A DNA stretch of 64,000 nucleotides from Malachius bipustulatus. Taxonomy: Eukaryota > Arthropoda > Insecta > Coleoptera > Melyridae. Every line of letters begins with the position of its first letter. The first letter of the stretch is position 1. The translations under genes and the position numbers were made by a program. The notes below the pieces were generated by a model that saw only the letters and a program-made list of their open reading frames with translations, was not told the origin of the DNA and made no database searches. The stretch covers positions 18,447,867 to 18,511,866 of the forward strand of contig OU342630.1 of the NCBI GenBank assembly GCA_910589415.1, given 5' to 3'. This document shows, piece by piece, positions 1 to 12,889 of the stretch.

Positions 1-1280
1 GATATTGTTGGTAAAAGGCAAAATACTCCCTTCTCAAACGGCCAACTTATTTTGGACGTATTGTAGCTGTTTCACAGGTAGAGTAAGAAAAAATACGCAT
101 TTTCGTTATTTCCCTGTATTTGATCACACCTTAGCAGGCTATCAAGTTATAGTATAAGCTAAATATTTACCTTACAGATACACAGAAGGGGATAATTTTA
201 AATGTTAGATGCAATACTGACTTGAAGCCTATACCCTATATAAAGCAATTGATGGAATGAAAGTGTGAAAGTGGTCTTGATGATATGGTCTATTTTCTAA
301 AACACAGGAATCAAAACCAAGACTGGTAGACCGGCTTTGGTTACTGTAATAGGACCTTTTTTAACGTATCTACGGCGGCTTGGTCTGGTGCCTGTAATTA
401 GACTTACGGTTTTTTTGAGGGGGATCGGATTTCGCATCGGATATTTCCATTTGCCACAGAAGTTTTCAAACTTAACAGAACTTGTGGTGGGACAGCTAGA
501 GGTTAAATACAAGGATTTATGTATGAATGTTAGATTTTCTGATGAAATGTACTGCCTTGTCTAAAATATTTTTATTTTACTAACTTAAGGTGGAGGTGGC
601 ATTTATATTAATGTGATATTGATATAAAGTTGTAGACCTAGTTGCAATACTGATTCTGTCAGGAGTGTTTAATCTTGGCTGTACTTTGGAGATGACAGGG
701 TTACATGATTGAGATCTCCCACTGACCTTTCGTCGCAAGAGCAGTGTGGTGATGGGACACCAATTCTGGCGAGGTGTGATTAGAAACAACAATGATTAAG
801 CATCATTTTGATGATCAAGAGGGAGTACTGTCTAGAGCTCGGTAATTAGATAATATTGATTATTAAAAGTTAGTTAAGCGATTTGAGTTTGTTTTCGTGG
901 ATTGTTTTCTGATTGCAAGCAGGACCTGACTTACAGTTTCATCATCAGACATAATTATTAACCACATGAAACGAAAGTAAATATAGTAACATGAACAGCA
1001 TTTTAGGAAAACCAACTTAACCAACTAACCTGTTCATGCGTACTAAGCACGAACAGGCGTGTAAAAAAATCGTTCAGTATTCAGTGTTCAAAAAATTGTG
1101 TTATCTAGATGGAAAAGCATAGCATCCCCAGTCGACTATATAAGTGCTGAATGAGGCGTCAATCGAATCATCCAACACATCAGGGGGCCGGGAATGCGCT
1201 TTTCCGCCGAGCTGCATAAATGATCTACATTAGCGAAATATGCATCTTTTGTGATTCTTGGAAATTTGAAAACTCTGCCT
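1..1280. other. Unassigned AT-rich non-coding DNA
   Basis: Short open frames occur on both strands near 300-790, but they overlap one another, have low-complexity or unfamiliar translations and show no domain I recognise. No repeat ends or target duplications are evident. Confidence 0.5.
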
Positions 1281-1311
1281 TATAATAATAATAATTATTA
1301 TTATTAATATT
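1281..1311. repeat. TAA/TTA microsatellite, inverted halves
   Basis: A run of TAA units turns into TTA units in the middle, giving a self-complementary tract of about 30 bases. It is the same class of repeat that flanks the R4/Dong-like elements further along, but no element sits in this one. Confidence 0.85.
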
Positions 1312-1468
1312 CTAGGATATATCTAAGATTACTCTGACAGTCTACAAATATCAATACCAATAATTAATTACCATCATCAAATTTTTGCGTCGATCGGCGG
1401 GAAAATTAATTTTTTCAAGCCAATCCAATATTGTTGGTTCAATGAGAGAAATGTCAGCCAATGTAAAA

Positions 1469-1727
1469 CCACAGAATAGATACAATCAGAAGCTAAACTC
1501 GCCGACGACGCCTTTGATCTTTTAGAGACAAGCCACACCTCTAGCGGCCATTGCTTCAGAGTAGAAACGCAGGCCCGCCACAGAATAGGTACAATTCTAT
1601 TCTGTGGGCCCGCATTCAAAACTAATGAAAGCTCATCTCAAATCATGGCGGATCTCTATGCGCCGAGTAGAGGCGCGAACTCGGTATTTTTATTGAAGTT
1701 TATATTCTGCTTGTACCTATTCTGTGG
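1469..1727. repeat. Cluster of CCACAGAATAG motifs
   Basis: CCACAGAATAG, usually followed by GTACAA or a close variant, occurs four times: near 1469 (forward), 1578 (forward), 1597-1607 (reverse) and 1711-1727 (reverse). The central two form a hairpin with an 11-base stem and a short loop. I recognise no gene here, and the open frames over it look incidental. Confidence 0.6.
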
Positions 1728-1739
1728 TAAAACTATTGT

Positions 1740-4110
1740 TTAATACACAGAATTCCTTCTTTCAGATAGAACAGTAGTGAGACTAATGATTGGTAGTCGC
1801 ACTGCTCACAGGACACTGCCACTTGAAAAAGTATCATCCTTCCGGGATAAAATCTTTATAAAAAAACCATTAGGTAAAATCTGCTATACAGGAGACGAAG
1901 CATTTTTCTGTGCTAATTTTGAGGGTCCAGCACTTACGTGAATGCTTCATACAGCTTTGGGACTACACTCGTGCCTAGGATCTGCCGGCTAACAATCTTT
2001 TTATTAGAAGGCTAGTAAACGTCGTGAAAGGAACGTAGCTATAAAATTATTTATTATTTATGATTATGATCATTTGACAGTATCATCCCTTCACTTTTTT
2101 GGATTGACTGAGAATTACTGACTTTCGTATCTAGGAATCGTGCCACTAAACTATTCTAAATGGCTTCTTTCAACTTCTGAGAAGAAGTTTTTTAAGATCA
2201 AGATTAAGAAATAAGATTTGTTACAAGATCTTTGGGCAACATTTTCTAGAGAGAGGCTGGTATGCTATAGATTACCGTCTTATCAAGTCAGTACTTACAG
2301 TTTGTCGATTGCCTTTTTGTGTTATTACCTGAGTATCTGGTTACGGAGATACAGAAATGTGGATATTTATCAGGCTTTCCCCTTATAAGTTCACCTCCTG
2401 TCGCAAAAAGCGCTTGACAGAGAAAACAAGAGAATGAGGGATAAGAGACTCAATAACTGTCGATATGCTTGTAAAAAATCATTATAGCTTGGAGTTAAAC
2501 ACTTGTTAACGTCTCATAAGTTGTAATTCTATACAATTTAAAAGATATAGGTACGCCCGATTTTATAAGGCAAGATAACAATAATGATGTTGAATAATCC
2601 GATAGTAGCATAGTTGACTGACCAACAGCCTGTTAGTTTAATCAGTGTGTCATCTTGCTTGAGAGCACCGTCCGTTAAAGTTTCACTAATAACTTAAAGC
2701 AATATTTATTCCACTATACTTGAAACATTTCAAAACCCGAAAGAAGTAAAAAACATATATTTTACAGAAGCTCCTAACTCACTTGCTTTTTGATACCATC
2801 CAGAATGTTTCTGTTCAGTTTTCTAAGAGTTCTCTTCTCTCATTACGCGACATACTCCAGAATCATAACTAGTGAATTGGCTGCTCTCATCTCTTTTATT
2901 TTCATGGACTTCCTATACACATGCATGTAGCCACATTGCCTGAGCAACCTTACAATCCTTCGAGGCACATTTCTGTGTCAGAGCGTATATAATACTGCAG
3001 GACTCCGCTCAACGATTAACGGCAACTGGGCTGTCACGACAGATACCATATAATCTCCTGGGGGATAAATTCATCGCACCTCATCCTATATAGCCTCCTG
3101 AAAAGATCGTTCTGTCTGGATTATAGATTTCTACCTCTTATTTTACCTCTTTCCGGAATAATAGAGTTGCTTTTTTAAATACTTTGACTAAGCTTCGTAA
3201 TTTTAGAATGTTTAGGAATTTCTATTTCCCAGTAAATTGTAGATGTGCCACTTTTGTTCATTCCCCTCACATACCTGATCTCGACTTCTTACTGAATACA
3301 ATGGTGGTAACAGGCTATATGATTCCTACTACTGGGTGACCAAATAACAAAGATTTTTATTAACAGTAAGGTACTCTGAATCATTTTATTACTACTCAAA
3401 TTTCCAATTTTCAAAATAACTTCTATTAACACCCTGATAAGTTATTTTTTTCATTTCAAATCTGGACTAAGAAAATAAATTGACCAGAAAAAGGCAGTAG
3501 ATAATTACACATAAAATAAAACACACATTCAAACTCACAAATGCCTACCAAATGTTAGCCGTGTGAGGGGCGATGTTAAAAACTATTATGCTTTATCAAG
3601 AAAAAAATACAGAAACTATTGCAAAGATTGTTGAAAATTAGTTAAATGATGAGATGGTGAAAACTATGGAAGTGAAAATAAAATGAAAGTCAAGCAGTGA
3701 AATGAATAATGAGCAATTTAAGCACCAAGTGAAGGGTGGAATTACTTAACTTAGTGAAACAGGTAGTGATGGTCCCTGTCTCAAAAAGCGGGTTCAATAC
3801 AGCTCCATGTGAATCTGCCTGGAGCGCATGTATCACTGCATGTGAACGGTGCTAACTCATGATGTGTGGATGGTGCTGGTGTTTTACGTGTCTGATGCTG
3901 AGCAATGAAAGATACCGCCTTGATGCTGTCTTCGTCTCGACATTGCGGTCTATTGATCGTTCTTGCTAACCAAAGGAGAACCCTGGGCAAAGGGCATCCA
4001 GGAAGAGGGGGGAGGAGGAGAAAGATAGTATTTACAAGGTAATATAGGGCTCCAGGTAGGTGAGATATCTTCGGATATATACCCAAGAGAATTAAAAGGT
4101 TGCAGGGTCT
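1740..4110. other. Unassigned non-coding DNA
   Basis: No coding pattern or repeat ends could be supported. The open frame on the minus strand at 3781-4086 has an unfamiliar translation. It may be the downstream flank of the decayed LINE that follows, or a very degenerate 3' end of it. Confidence 0.45.
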
Positions 4111-4119
4111 TTTTTGAAT

Positions 4120-4870
4120 TAATTTAGGAAGTTCATGGTCGCGTACGCGAATGTCCTTACAGTGGATGGGTGGTTTGAAAAGATATATAACCTTTTCTTA
4201 TTGGTGAGTGAATCGAAAGTAAGGAGACCCAGACGTCTAAAGTGCATGATAGGACTGATATGTACTGACAAGCCTGCCAGTATCTTGACCTAAGGAGAGA
4301 TCCCTCCGACCTACCCCATACGTCTGAGCCATAGGATATATGCGACTAAAAATGTCCGTAATATGGAGAAAGAAGAACAGCATGAGACACAGTTTGTCGG
4401 AGTTTCTTCAGAAGGAAACAAGAAGTCGCAAGTCGTTGGCATAAGTAGCCAGTGTAGGCCAGCCAGTTCAAGTTCTGGTCGACGAGAAAGCTCAAGAATT
4501 AATGATCTACGTTGCAGCAATCTCAGCCATATCGGTTGGGATTAGGGATTAAGGAAGGACACATGAACGACCTGAATGAAAGGCAAATAACTCGGTTTTG
4601 TTAAGCTCAGTTTTAGTTTATTCTCTCTGAGCCATTAAGACATTCCTCCCAGTAGAAGTTGAATTGATTTTTTTTTCTTTAGGGAGAGGTCGTTTGCTTT
4701 TACCCCGATGAGGGTGGTTGTATCGTCTGCATTGTTACCACATAGAGAGACGAGGGAAGAAATTTTGGATCTAAGTTGTTAATGAAAATAAGGACAAGGT
4801 GCGGGCGAGAACACTCCACTGAGGCGATCAGAGCACAATTTGATCTCACAAGTCGTGAGGTCTTAGGTCA
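4120..4870 (-). pseudogene. Decayed LINE reverse transcriptase, 3' half
   Basis: Read on the minus strand with frame changes, this stretch resembles the catalytic and thumb part of a LINE reverse transcriptase. From high to low coordinate: a broken motif-B region (GVFSPAP), then LIFINNLDPKF in another frame, then NADDTTTLIG (motif C, where YADD is expected) near 4690-4740. Next comes a LSLNKTELFAF-like phrase near 4570-4600, then VDQNLNW, LCQRLATSCFLLKKL and SHISYG (about 4310-4470), the usual order downstream of the YADD box in Jockey/CR1-type elements. Several stops and frameshifts show it is dead. The limits are approximate because neither end has a visible tail or target duplication. Family assignment rests on motif order, not on a database match. 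Confidence 0.65.
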
Positions 4871-4879
4871 GTCAGACTG

Positions 4880-5370
4880 TTCAAGGTGTATATTCAAACT
4901 GAATTCTGAAAAAATTAGATCACGATATTTTATGCAAAATTATTTTATTTAAAATTTTTATAAATAAAAAATCATTTGAATCATGATTTCATTTGTTTAT
5001 AATTCATAAATTACTTGGTAAAAAAACAACTTTGAAAACTATTCTCATTAAATTTTCTCATAAAATTTGGAAATATGACATACAAGGTGTCATATTGTTA
5101 AAAGAACAAAGTATGGCGCATAGCGATATTGGGCCATCCGGTATATCTGAAAATAATTTCACATAAAACTGCACTTTGACCTCTCATTTACAAAAACATT
5201 TGGTTCATTTCGGTATTACCACCGGCGTAATCAAGCTTTTCGATACTAATGACTCACCTATTATAACCTGTGAGTTACCACATAATATAGCATACAGCTA
5301 AATATTTTGGGCTATTTACTTGATCCTTCGTACTGTGTTTTGTTAGTAATATAAGCGTAGCTTTATCTCA
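4880..5370. other. AT-rich non-coding DNA
   Basis: Long A/T runs and no convincing coding frame. Nothing further was recognised. Confidence 0.5.
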
Positions 5371-5374
5371 GAAC

Positions 5375-5413
5375 AAACAAACACACACACACACACCCAC
5401 ACACCCACACACA
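5375..5413. repeat. CA microsatellite
   Basis: About 40 bases of CA units with a few CCA interruptions. Confidence 0.9.
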
Positions 5414-6625
5414 TAATATAAAAGTGTTTGGTATTTAATAGCTTCCTATATAAAGGGAAATAACAAATGTGCAAGATGGTCCCGGAACATTTTCATTAGA
5501 CACGCAGCTAAGGCAGCTTTCCTGGCAACATTCGCGGGAAGGTTACGCCATTTCGGATGCGGGAGGGAGAGTTTAATACCAGGCTTACGGTGCTTCCAGC
5601 ACATTTATACAGGTTAGTAAACACATTCTCTGGAAATAATGGCCCTTGAAACCGTTTCTTTCCAGATGAACTGCATAAGCCGGAATTAATAAATGTGTTT
5701 TCCTTCGCAGAGGTTCCTAATGAATTATCATTACAAATTGGCCAAGTATATGCGTGAGTCGTTGCATTTTTCTTCGTTAACCTTCCACACTTGGGTGAAT
5801 GATGAAGGTTTATATCAAGGAGATGATCTCAAAATGCTATTTTCAAATTTCGTTCAACGGCACGAGGTACGGTAGCAATAATTGTTATTATCATAGCTAT
5901 GTTACAAGAGGTTTGTAAGCAACCATAAAAATATTCAGAAATTACGAGGTAGAACGAACACCTTCGAATAGCAAACGAAAAAGCACGATCGCACTCCATT
6001 TCAGTCTCCTTTTAACCTAGGCTTATATAAACTCTGCACTGCGGCGCCGAGATTACCGGAGCTCCGAGCGCAAAAACAATAGTATAGGTAGGCAGACGAC
6101 TCAGACGAGTCTAAACATGGTGTGCACTGAAAACATGGTGTGTTATTAATTATCAGCATAATATTTTTAAAGCTGTAGGTACGATGATTTTCGCGTAAAG
6201 TCGTGGAAAAATTAGCAACTTTGTCTCGCGGAGACTGGCGCTAATTCACGAGGTTTCACACGAGCCGTAGGCGAGAATTTTCGTGTTTAATACCTAGTAT
6301 GATTCTTGTCCCGTTGAAGAATATACTATTCCATCATATATTGAAAATACAAACATGTTGATATACTGTGTGACAAATTGAGAAGCGGAACATAGGAGAA
6401 TAACATAGCAAATCACATAATTGCAGTTTGCCGCTCACTAGGTTCATATACAAGAACGGCAATAGTGTCTATCGAAAGTTAATTCTCAAAATGTCAGTTT
6501 TTTCCCTGAAAATACGATCGTAAGCAAACATACATGACGATATGACTAGGCTAATGGTGTATTACTGGCTGTCACTTTGACTATCCGCAGTCTAGGTGGA
6601 TTTTCAAATCAAATGGATTTTCTAG
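5414..6625. other. Unassigned non-coding DNA
   Basis: A 60-codon open frame at 5693-5875 follows an acceptor-like pyrimidine-CAG, but its translation is unfamiliar and no partner exon is visible, so I do not call a gene. Position 6261-6275 carries the string CGAGCCGTAGGCGAG, which returns at 7199-7213. Confidence 0.45.
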
Positions 6626-6629
6626 GTGA

Positions 6630-9078
6630 AGCCGTCATTTCGGGGAAAAAAGTACTCATTTTTTTTCCCAAAAAGATGCAGCTCATATAATGAGGCATTT
6701 TTCTACCTGTCAACGGGGGAAAAAGGTCAAACTTTTAGCCCGTCGCAGAGAAAACTATTTTATTATTGGTAAACTATTATGATGCTTAGTTAAAAAACGC
6801 ATGAGCGTCTTTAAATCCGATATTAAAACTCGCGCGTGTCTTAAAGTTACCCTGGGCAACGTCAACGTAGCCGGAGAAACGTGTCGGTCAACAATGCTTT
6901 TATGTCAACTTTTTAATTATTGTTCTAGCCGGAAGTACCCAATAAAATAGATATTAATAAATATTTTAAAATCGTAATTCAAATATACAACATTTTAATG
7001 ATTTAAAAATGTACCAATAATAAAAACTAGCGGAAAGTATTCGTGGATATCGGCTCTTAAAAACCCCCGCTGTATTTCGAGCACTAATGCTTCGTCGTCG
7101 TTCTCGCATGTGTTTTAATGACCTTAATATTCACTCATACTTTAATTAGTATATTATGCAACGAGCTTATAATGAAGGCTATTAATACGTGAGAGATACG
7201 AGCCGTAGGCGAGTGTCTTAACCATCATAAGAGCGTATTAATAGCCATTATCTGCGAGTTCCATACACTATTTTTTCTACGACCCTTTTTTATTTCATAG
7301 AAAAGATTAAAAAATTATATATTTTAACAATGACCCGTGTACAATTGCGGATCATTGAGGTTAAGATAGGTTGCTATTTGTTTACGCATATTACCAAATT
7401 TTCTCTTCGTCGCTAAGATTATTCTGCTGAGACATGTTTTAGTATCAAGTTTAAAGGGCACTACTCCCTACTGCGTAATTTTTATTATACGAAGTTCGAA
7501 TTCCGAATTTTACGCTTTGATTTTGAGATTAATAATAATTTTAATAACATTGACAGCCAATAATTACGATATTGTTTACCTGCGTAACGCGACGGTCGCA
7601 GCGTTGCCGCTTTGAATACTATCACGGAGCGCTAGTCTTCCTATCTTTTACACGATATACCTACCTATCAAATTAATTAAGGTAACATAAAATCTTGATA
7701 AATTTTTTTTGAATGTTACTTATGTTCTAAATTAGATAAACGTTCAGAATTTTTTTTTCAGAAATACAGAACTTATATCACAAATCACAAGGCAATTTTT
7801 GTCGTGAGTATGACAACTATGTGAATTCGGTTGGTTTGGACCGACCCGATTGTGAGCGAAAAGGAACCGATTCGATTGCAAATGCTCCTCTGCCATTGGA
7901 TAGCTTGACCAGTGCTTTAATGAAAATTTGTATCTTAATGAGACCCATTAAAGCACTGGTGATTCATATTTAATATGCATATTAAAGGTTAGGAGTAGAA
8001 AAAATACTAATTTAAATAGGTTTTGCGTTGTTATCATCATCATGGTGTTATACATATTTATGCACACTTTATTAGTAGTCATTTGTATAAGAATCCAGGA
8101 AATAAATTTTTCTCTACTTGAGCACGCTAATATAATTTTACTTCATAAAATACAAGAAATTGATAGCTTTCATAAGACAGCGTAAAACATAGACGTCTTC
8201 TTAGTAATTCTGGTCATAAAAATTGTTTGTTTTACTTACAATTTTTCTTCACGAACTCATTCGTTAAACTAATTCTGTGCTTTATATCTCTTGTGTTTGT
8301 TCCTTCTAACATTTCTGCTTAAATGAGGTAAATATGTTATTGAGTCAAAATTTCATGCATTATGGATGTGCGCACTGAGTTGGAAAAATTAGGGTTCATA
8401 TTATATGTGATGTTCAGGGAATTCATCTTTCTTGATGGCAAAAGAAAATATTTCCCAGAAAACCAAAGCTCATTTTTAAAATAACATGGTAAAGATAAAC
8501 GTGATAAATCTGAATATCTAAATTATATGTATCTATATGTTATTTTATGTATCTACTTACAAGTAGTGATTTTTATTTGATGGAGCACATTTTGATATCC
8601 ATGCAAACAGGCAATATATTTATCTTATGCCACATTTAGAAAGTAAATCTGTTAAATTAATGCATTGGAGTGTTATTTACAGCAATGAGGGAGAGCCTCA
8701 GCAGAATTATACAATAGAAACCAGAATAATAAGGCCGTGAATGAATAAACTTTACGAATGACAGGGGCAAATTCAGAGTAAATAAACTCTGGCGTCAATG
8801 TTAAGAGATTATTAAGAAATTCTACCCAACTTTAGATGGAAAATTAAATGATCGCTTGACATCATACTAAACCGAATTATTGTTTGTGTCTGGTGCCTCC
8901 AAAAGTATTTTTTCTGCGAATGGCAGAAAATAGTATGACATTTATCCCCTTTAGCAGGTATGAAAACGCCTCTTTATAAGAACTGCGTTTTATCTATGGA
9001 ACTTTTTGGCCTGGAAAAAAGTAAACTAGCTGGGAAAAAAATTAGTACTTTTTCCCACAATATGGCCGCTTAAGTGTA
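6630..9078. mobile_element. Candidate DNA element with inverted ends
   Basis: The stretch at about 6632-6745 is similar to the reverse complement of about 8925-9075. Shared landmarks, in order inward, are an AAGC(C/G)G(T/C)CAT phrase, GGGAAAAA(A)GTACT, a long T run ending in CCC, GAGGC(A/G)TTTTC, TACCTG, and a G-rich then A-rich stretch. The arms are diverged and contain small indels. The 2.2 kb between them encodes no recognisable transposase, so this would be a non-autonomous or decayed element. Exact tips and target duplications could not be fixed. It could also be two fragments of one repeat lying in opposite directions by chance. Confidence 0.45.
7177..7246. repeat. Hairpin with CGAGCCGTAGGCGAG in the loop
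   Basis: GGCTATTAATACG at 7177-7189 pairs perfectly with CGTATTAATAGCC at 7234-7246 (13 bp). The loop holds CGAGCCGTAGGCGAG, identical to 6261-6275. This could be the remnant of a small hairpin-type repeat. Function is unknown. Confidence 0.6.
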
Positions 9079-9079
9079 G

Positions 9080-10265
9080 CTACTATTGACACTCAGATAT
9101 CATCAAATTTCGATCCAACAGGGACACGAAAGTTACACGTTATCATCCTTAATGTCCAAAATTTTCATAATAATCACTATCCACATTATTAAATTCACTC
9201 ACCGAAAACTTATAAGAATCTTTGAAAAACTTTCTTCAATTTTAATTAAATTATGACATTCATCGAATGAAATCGTTTTGTTACCAGGCAACGTCGATTA
9301 CTACAAAACTCGATCAGTTTGAAAATTCAAATTCAACATAGAGCAACGTTCCTACATTGTGTTCAGTTATCTATAGTAGGATTAACTTTAAAAAGTCAGA
9401 TGTGACGTTACACTAACCGTCCGAATTAATATTTTTAATTTCACCAGAAAATGTCAAACAGTTAATTGTCAAGTTGTGAACGAGCGTAAATTATTGAAGG
9501 AAATCATTCAAATATGAATTGAACCGCTTACGTCAGTTTGAGAGCCACTGACAACCACATAAAATTTATTCACGTAATGACATTCTATCCTCTGTGTTGT
9601 GCATTTAATTCTCATTCAAAACCAATGTTGACGTATACTTATTTATGCGGGATGGAGTGTTTAGACAAACTGGACGGTTACTATAAAAACACGTACATGA
9701 AACAAAATAAATCGAACTATCAAATGGAAGTGTATTCTTAATCGATACGTATGACTTTTTAGACTTTATTGGACTATATTAACGTTTTTTTCGGTTTTTT
9801 TTCTAATTGGGGTTAAAATCAGATACAGTTTAGTTGTAGCTGGAGTATTATGTTCCAGCTGAAGGTTATTGCAGTTAAAAACGGTAACCGCTGTTTCCTA
9901 AGTAAGTTGTTCACATATCAGAAGTATTCTAATGGAATCCGGTCTGGAGTCGATCTGATACCGCTTTGTAGATAAAGAATACATGTGGCTTAAATATGTC
10001 CCTATTTTACATACGCCTTATGCCATACAGATAACTTTCTGCAGAAGCTTGTTTTGATTACAATTCGATGGGCACAGGGTAAAATTTATTCGCACATTGT
10101 GATACAACGATTAGTAAATATACATATTTTTCCATTCTTATTGAATATTATTCCAATTAGTAGAGCCTTTCGGATGAATTAAGAGGAGTATTATTCGTAG
10201 GTGTTGATTTATAGTTCATACTAATTCATAATTCCCGCTCGTGGACCAATCAAAAGCTGATGTTA
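9080..10265. other. Unassigned AT-rich DNA
   Basis: The open frame at 9538-9741 (plus) has an unfamiliar translation and no supporting context. No repeat ends were found. Confidence 0.45.
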
Positions 10266-10697
10266 AAAAAAAAAACTTAAAAACGGTGGGGATACGAAAT
10301 CGGTTAAATTAGAGATAAGGTGCGCAAAAAAAGAAGGAAACTGCACGTTATTTCGATCATGAGGAAGCTAAGTAAAAATACAAGTAAATGAAAAGAAAAC
10401 ATGACTCGCGTGAAAAATAAATTAATTTTTATATATTTTTTTTTATAAAAATATGACCTTATGCAATGTCCCAGATCATTCGAATCGATCTTGGTAAGCC
10501 AAACAATGTATTTTTCAATTTTTTTTAGTATTTTCGGCTATACATAGTGACCCATATGACAGTGGCATATCAAAGTTATTTTTTTTTTTACAATGGAATG
10601 CTCTTATTGCATTTTTAGTTTATCTTAGAAGAAAAAATAAGATTGGATTTTACAGTTGGTGTTTAAATTTAGAAGTTTGTCAATATAGAGAAAAACG

Positions 10698-10894
10698 GCT
10701 TACATGTCCCTATTTTAGTTTCTTATGTAGGTACTATCATATGCTGTAGATGGAATGCTTATACAGGGTGATAAAATATCTGAAAAAATATGAGATTTCT
10801 CAACCAGTCGCCAAATAAAAAAAACAAAGAAAATATAAATGCTTCTATACCATGGAATACCTAGTACATAAAAAGTTAAAATAGGGACATGCAA
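10698..10894. repeat. Nested inverted repeat with ACATGTCCCTAT core
   Basis: CGGCTTACATGTCCCTATTT near 10698 is answered by its reverse complement near 10870-10894. The same ACATGTCCCTAT core, in the same paired arrangement, lies at the centre of the 40.2-41.1 kb fold-back (about 40563 and 40718). It may be a small module inserted in, or shared between, fold-back elements. Confidence 0.6.
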
Positions 10895-10917
10895 GCCGAT
10901 TTTCTTTTTAATTAAAG

Positions 10918-11010
10918 CCATTGTGATGCTTTACTTGGATTTGCAACAATTTTTTTGTCCATCGTTTGGCACACAGAGACCCACTTGAATGAGCTGGGAA
11001 ACCCTGTATA
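10918..11010. repeat. Terminal fragment of a repeat also found at 17.64 kb
   Basis: The phrase ACTTGGATTTGCAA, followed by GTCCATCG, GGCACACAGAGACC, GAATGAGCTG and then ACCCTGTATA, is matched with changes at 17640-17738. At that second site the tip has decayed to AAGCTGTATA. The two copies represent the right end of one more ACCCTGTATA-tipped family. Confidence 0.6.
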
Positions 11011-11455
11011 GTATTCTAAAAAAATATCTAAAAAATATATCAAAATTCATGTTGATAACCAAGTTATAATCTTACCTTCTACGTAAGTAATTTTTTATTT
11101 TCATTTACATACATGTTGTATTTTTACTTAACATGTTACAGATTCCTCATGATGGACAAAATGTATGAGCCGAAAACTTTAATCAATGGAAAAAAATTTT
11201 CCTTAACATTACAGTTCATCAACTCTCCATTAATTATTATTGTTTGATTTTATTTCTAGTTGATGACAAATAAATATTTATTTAAAATAGGAAATCTTGA
11301 TTTTTCAGAATGAAAATATCCAAAAATATTTCAGATTCTTAATAAGCATAAAATTGTGTAACTTTTACCAAGTTTAATCGATTTCGTATCTCTTACCGTT
11401 TCCAAGATCCGCAGGTAGGTACTGTCACTTAAATAGGAAACCCTGTATATTAATC

Positions 11456-12885
11456 TAACGCAGAACAAATCTAAAATAGAAAAACAAGTCCGGAAATTAT
11501 AATTCTCAGGAGTTTTATTTCAAATTTAAGACTGTACATCAGAAAATGAGTGCTCTTCTTTAGAGATAACGCCCTCCCGTCGAGTTCGAGTCTTAAATAC
11601 TTTTTGATACGGAAATTGAGACGTCTTATTAATCTGGATATTGCAAGCCAAGAGGCCAATCTACAGACTCTACCCCATACTTCACAGGAAAATCTTCTTC
11701 GATTCAATTTATTTTGAATATTGCCACTTAGGGACTATAAGCGTAAATTTCCATGAAAATTTTCGCATTTTAAATCGAATATCGTTAAAGTTTAACTCTT
11801 TTTTGAATTGAGTAGACTTTCTAACGTCGGTGATGAAGTTTTATTTATTTGAAATCATTATAACATTTCATTTAATGTATTTTTTGTGTTTTCATAAAAT
11901 ACATAAATATAAAATAAACGAACATTAGAATATAAAGGTATAATATAGTATTTTTGATCATTATTTTTCTGACCCATCCAAAAGATATCACCTTGAAGAT
12001 CGATATATGTATTGATATATGTATGCTACATTCTGTTTTCAAATTTTACTGAATATCTTTCCTTTATATTTTCTCGAACATGTCTAGCGAAGACTAAAAT
12101 GCTAAAAAATTTATTCAACTGCGTGGACTATTTTCATGTACATCAATATGTATAGTATACTGATATCCTTTCTGTATTCCACAGATTTCGACGTCAGAAA
12201 ATCCCCTTACCTAATATAGAATGTTATCTCAGAATGCAGGGTTGTAAAAAGAAAAGGCGAGGGACTGATAAATGAGTATTTCATTTGTCCTGAAAGGCTT
12301 TTTCCCTTGATGCGCCTATATTGAAATAAAGAGCACTGTTCACCGAAATCTCCACTTTCCCGCAAGCTTCCTTTCTAACTTAGATGCTTAAACGAATAAG
12401 CTACCCAATGGGCCAGAGAACAGGCCGCGCGCGTTGGAAAAAACCGGCAGACAAACCGTTTCCTGAAGACTTCTTGAGGAAACTTTAATGTAATTTGTTC
12501 TGTACTTATCATCCGACTGTTACAAATTGTGTTTGTTTTTCTTAGAAGTGAGTCTATAAACATTTGAGAAAATCAGTCTAGTCCTAATCGAAAGTGTACT
12601 GATTTTTTTAAGCGTGAGCTCTGTTTATATACAGACTTTATTATGAAAAAACAAAAAGGAAACCAATAACTACCTCTGAAAAGAGAATAAAGTTATTGTA
12701 TGGAAATAATTTCTAAACTTTCTACTAAAATATTTCTTAATATTATTTATTTCCTCATATTTTAGAAACAAAAATTAAAGCTGCTCCTGATCCGCTTATA
12801 TTATGTTTCAATCTTCAAACAAAATTTCTGTCTTCTAGCAAAAAAAACTTTAATAAACTAAGCCATGGACAGTTTGTCATAATAA
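11456..12885. other. Unassigned non-coding DNA
   Basis: AT-rich sequence with a slightly more GC-rich patch at about 12300-12500. Open frames here are under 80 codons and unfamiliar. Nothing else was recognised. Confidence 0.45.
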
Positions 12886-12889
12886 GTCA

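Larger units (their letters stand above)
10270..11452. mobile_element. Degenerate fold-back element, family C
   Basis: GATACGAAATCGGTTAAA near 10292 is the inverted counterpart of a similar phrase at about 11369-11395. The right end closes with GAAACCCTGTATA (about 11437-11450), the eroded ACAGGGTT-type tip seen on other elements here. Internal phrases such as TTTTTCAG beside a run of paired A and T, and TTAATAAGCATAAAATTGTG, recur at 28.6 kb. A smaller inverted pair lies inside at 10698-10894, and a further ACAGGGTG starts at 10763. There is no coding capacity. Confidence 0.6.

Noticed and set aside
297..792. Overlapping open frames on both strands near the left edge.
   Set aside because: No recognisable domain; mutual overlap and composition suggest chance.
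5693..5875. A 60-codon open frame after an acceptor-like site.
   Set aside because: Unfamiliar translation, no partner exon, no start context, and similar frames are expected by chance in this much sequence.
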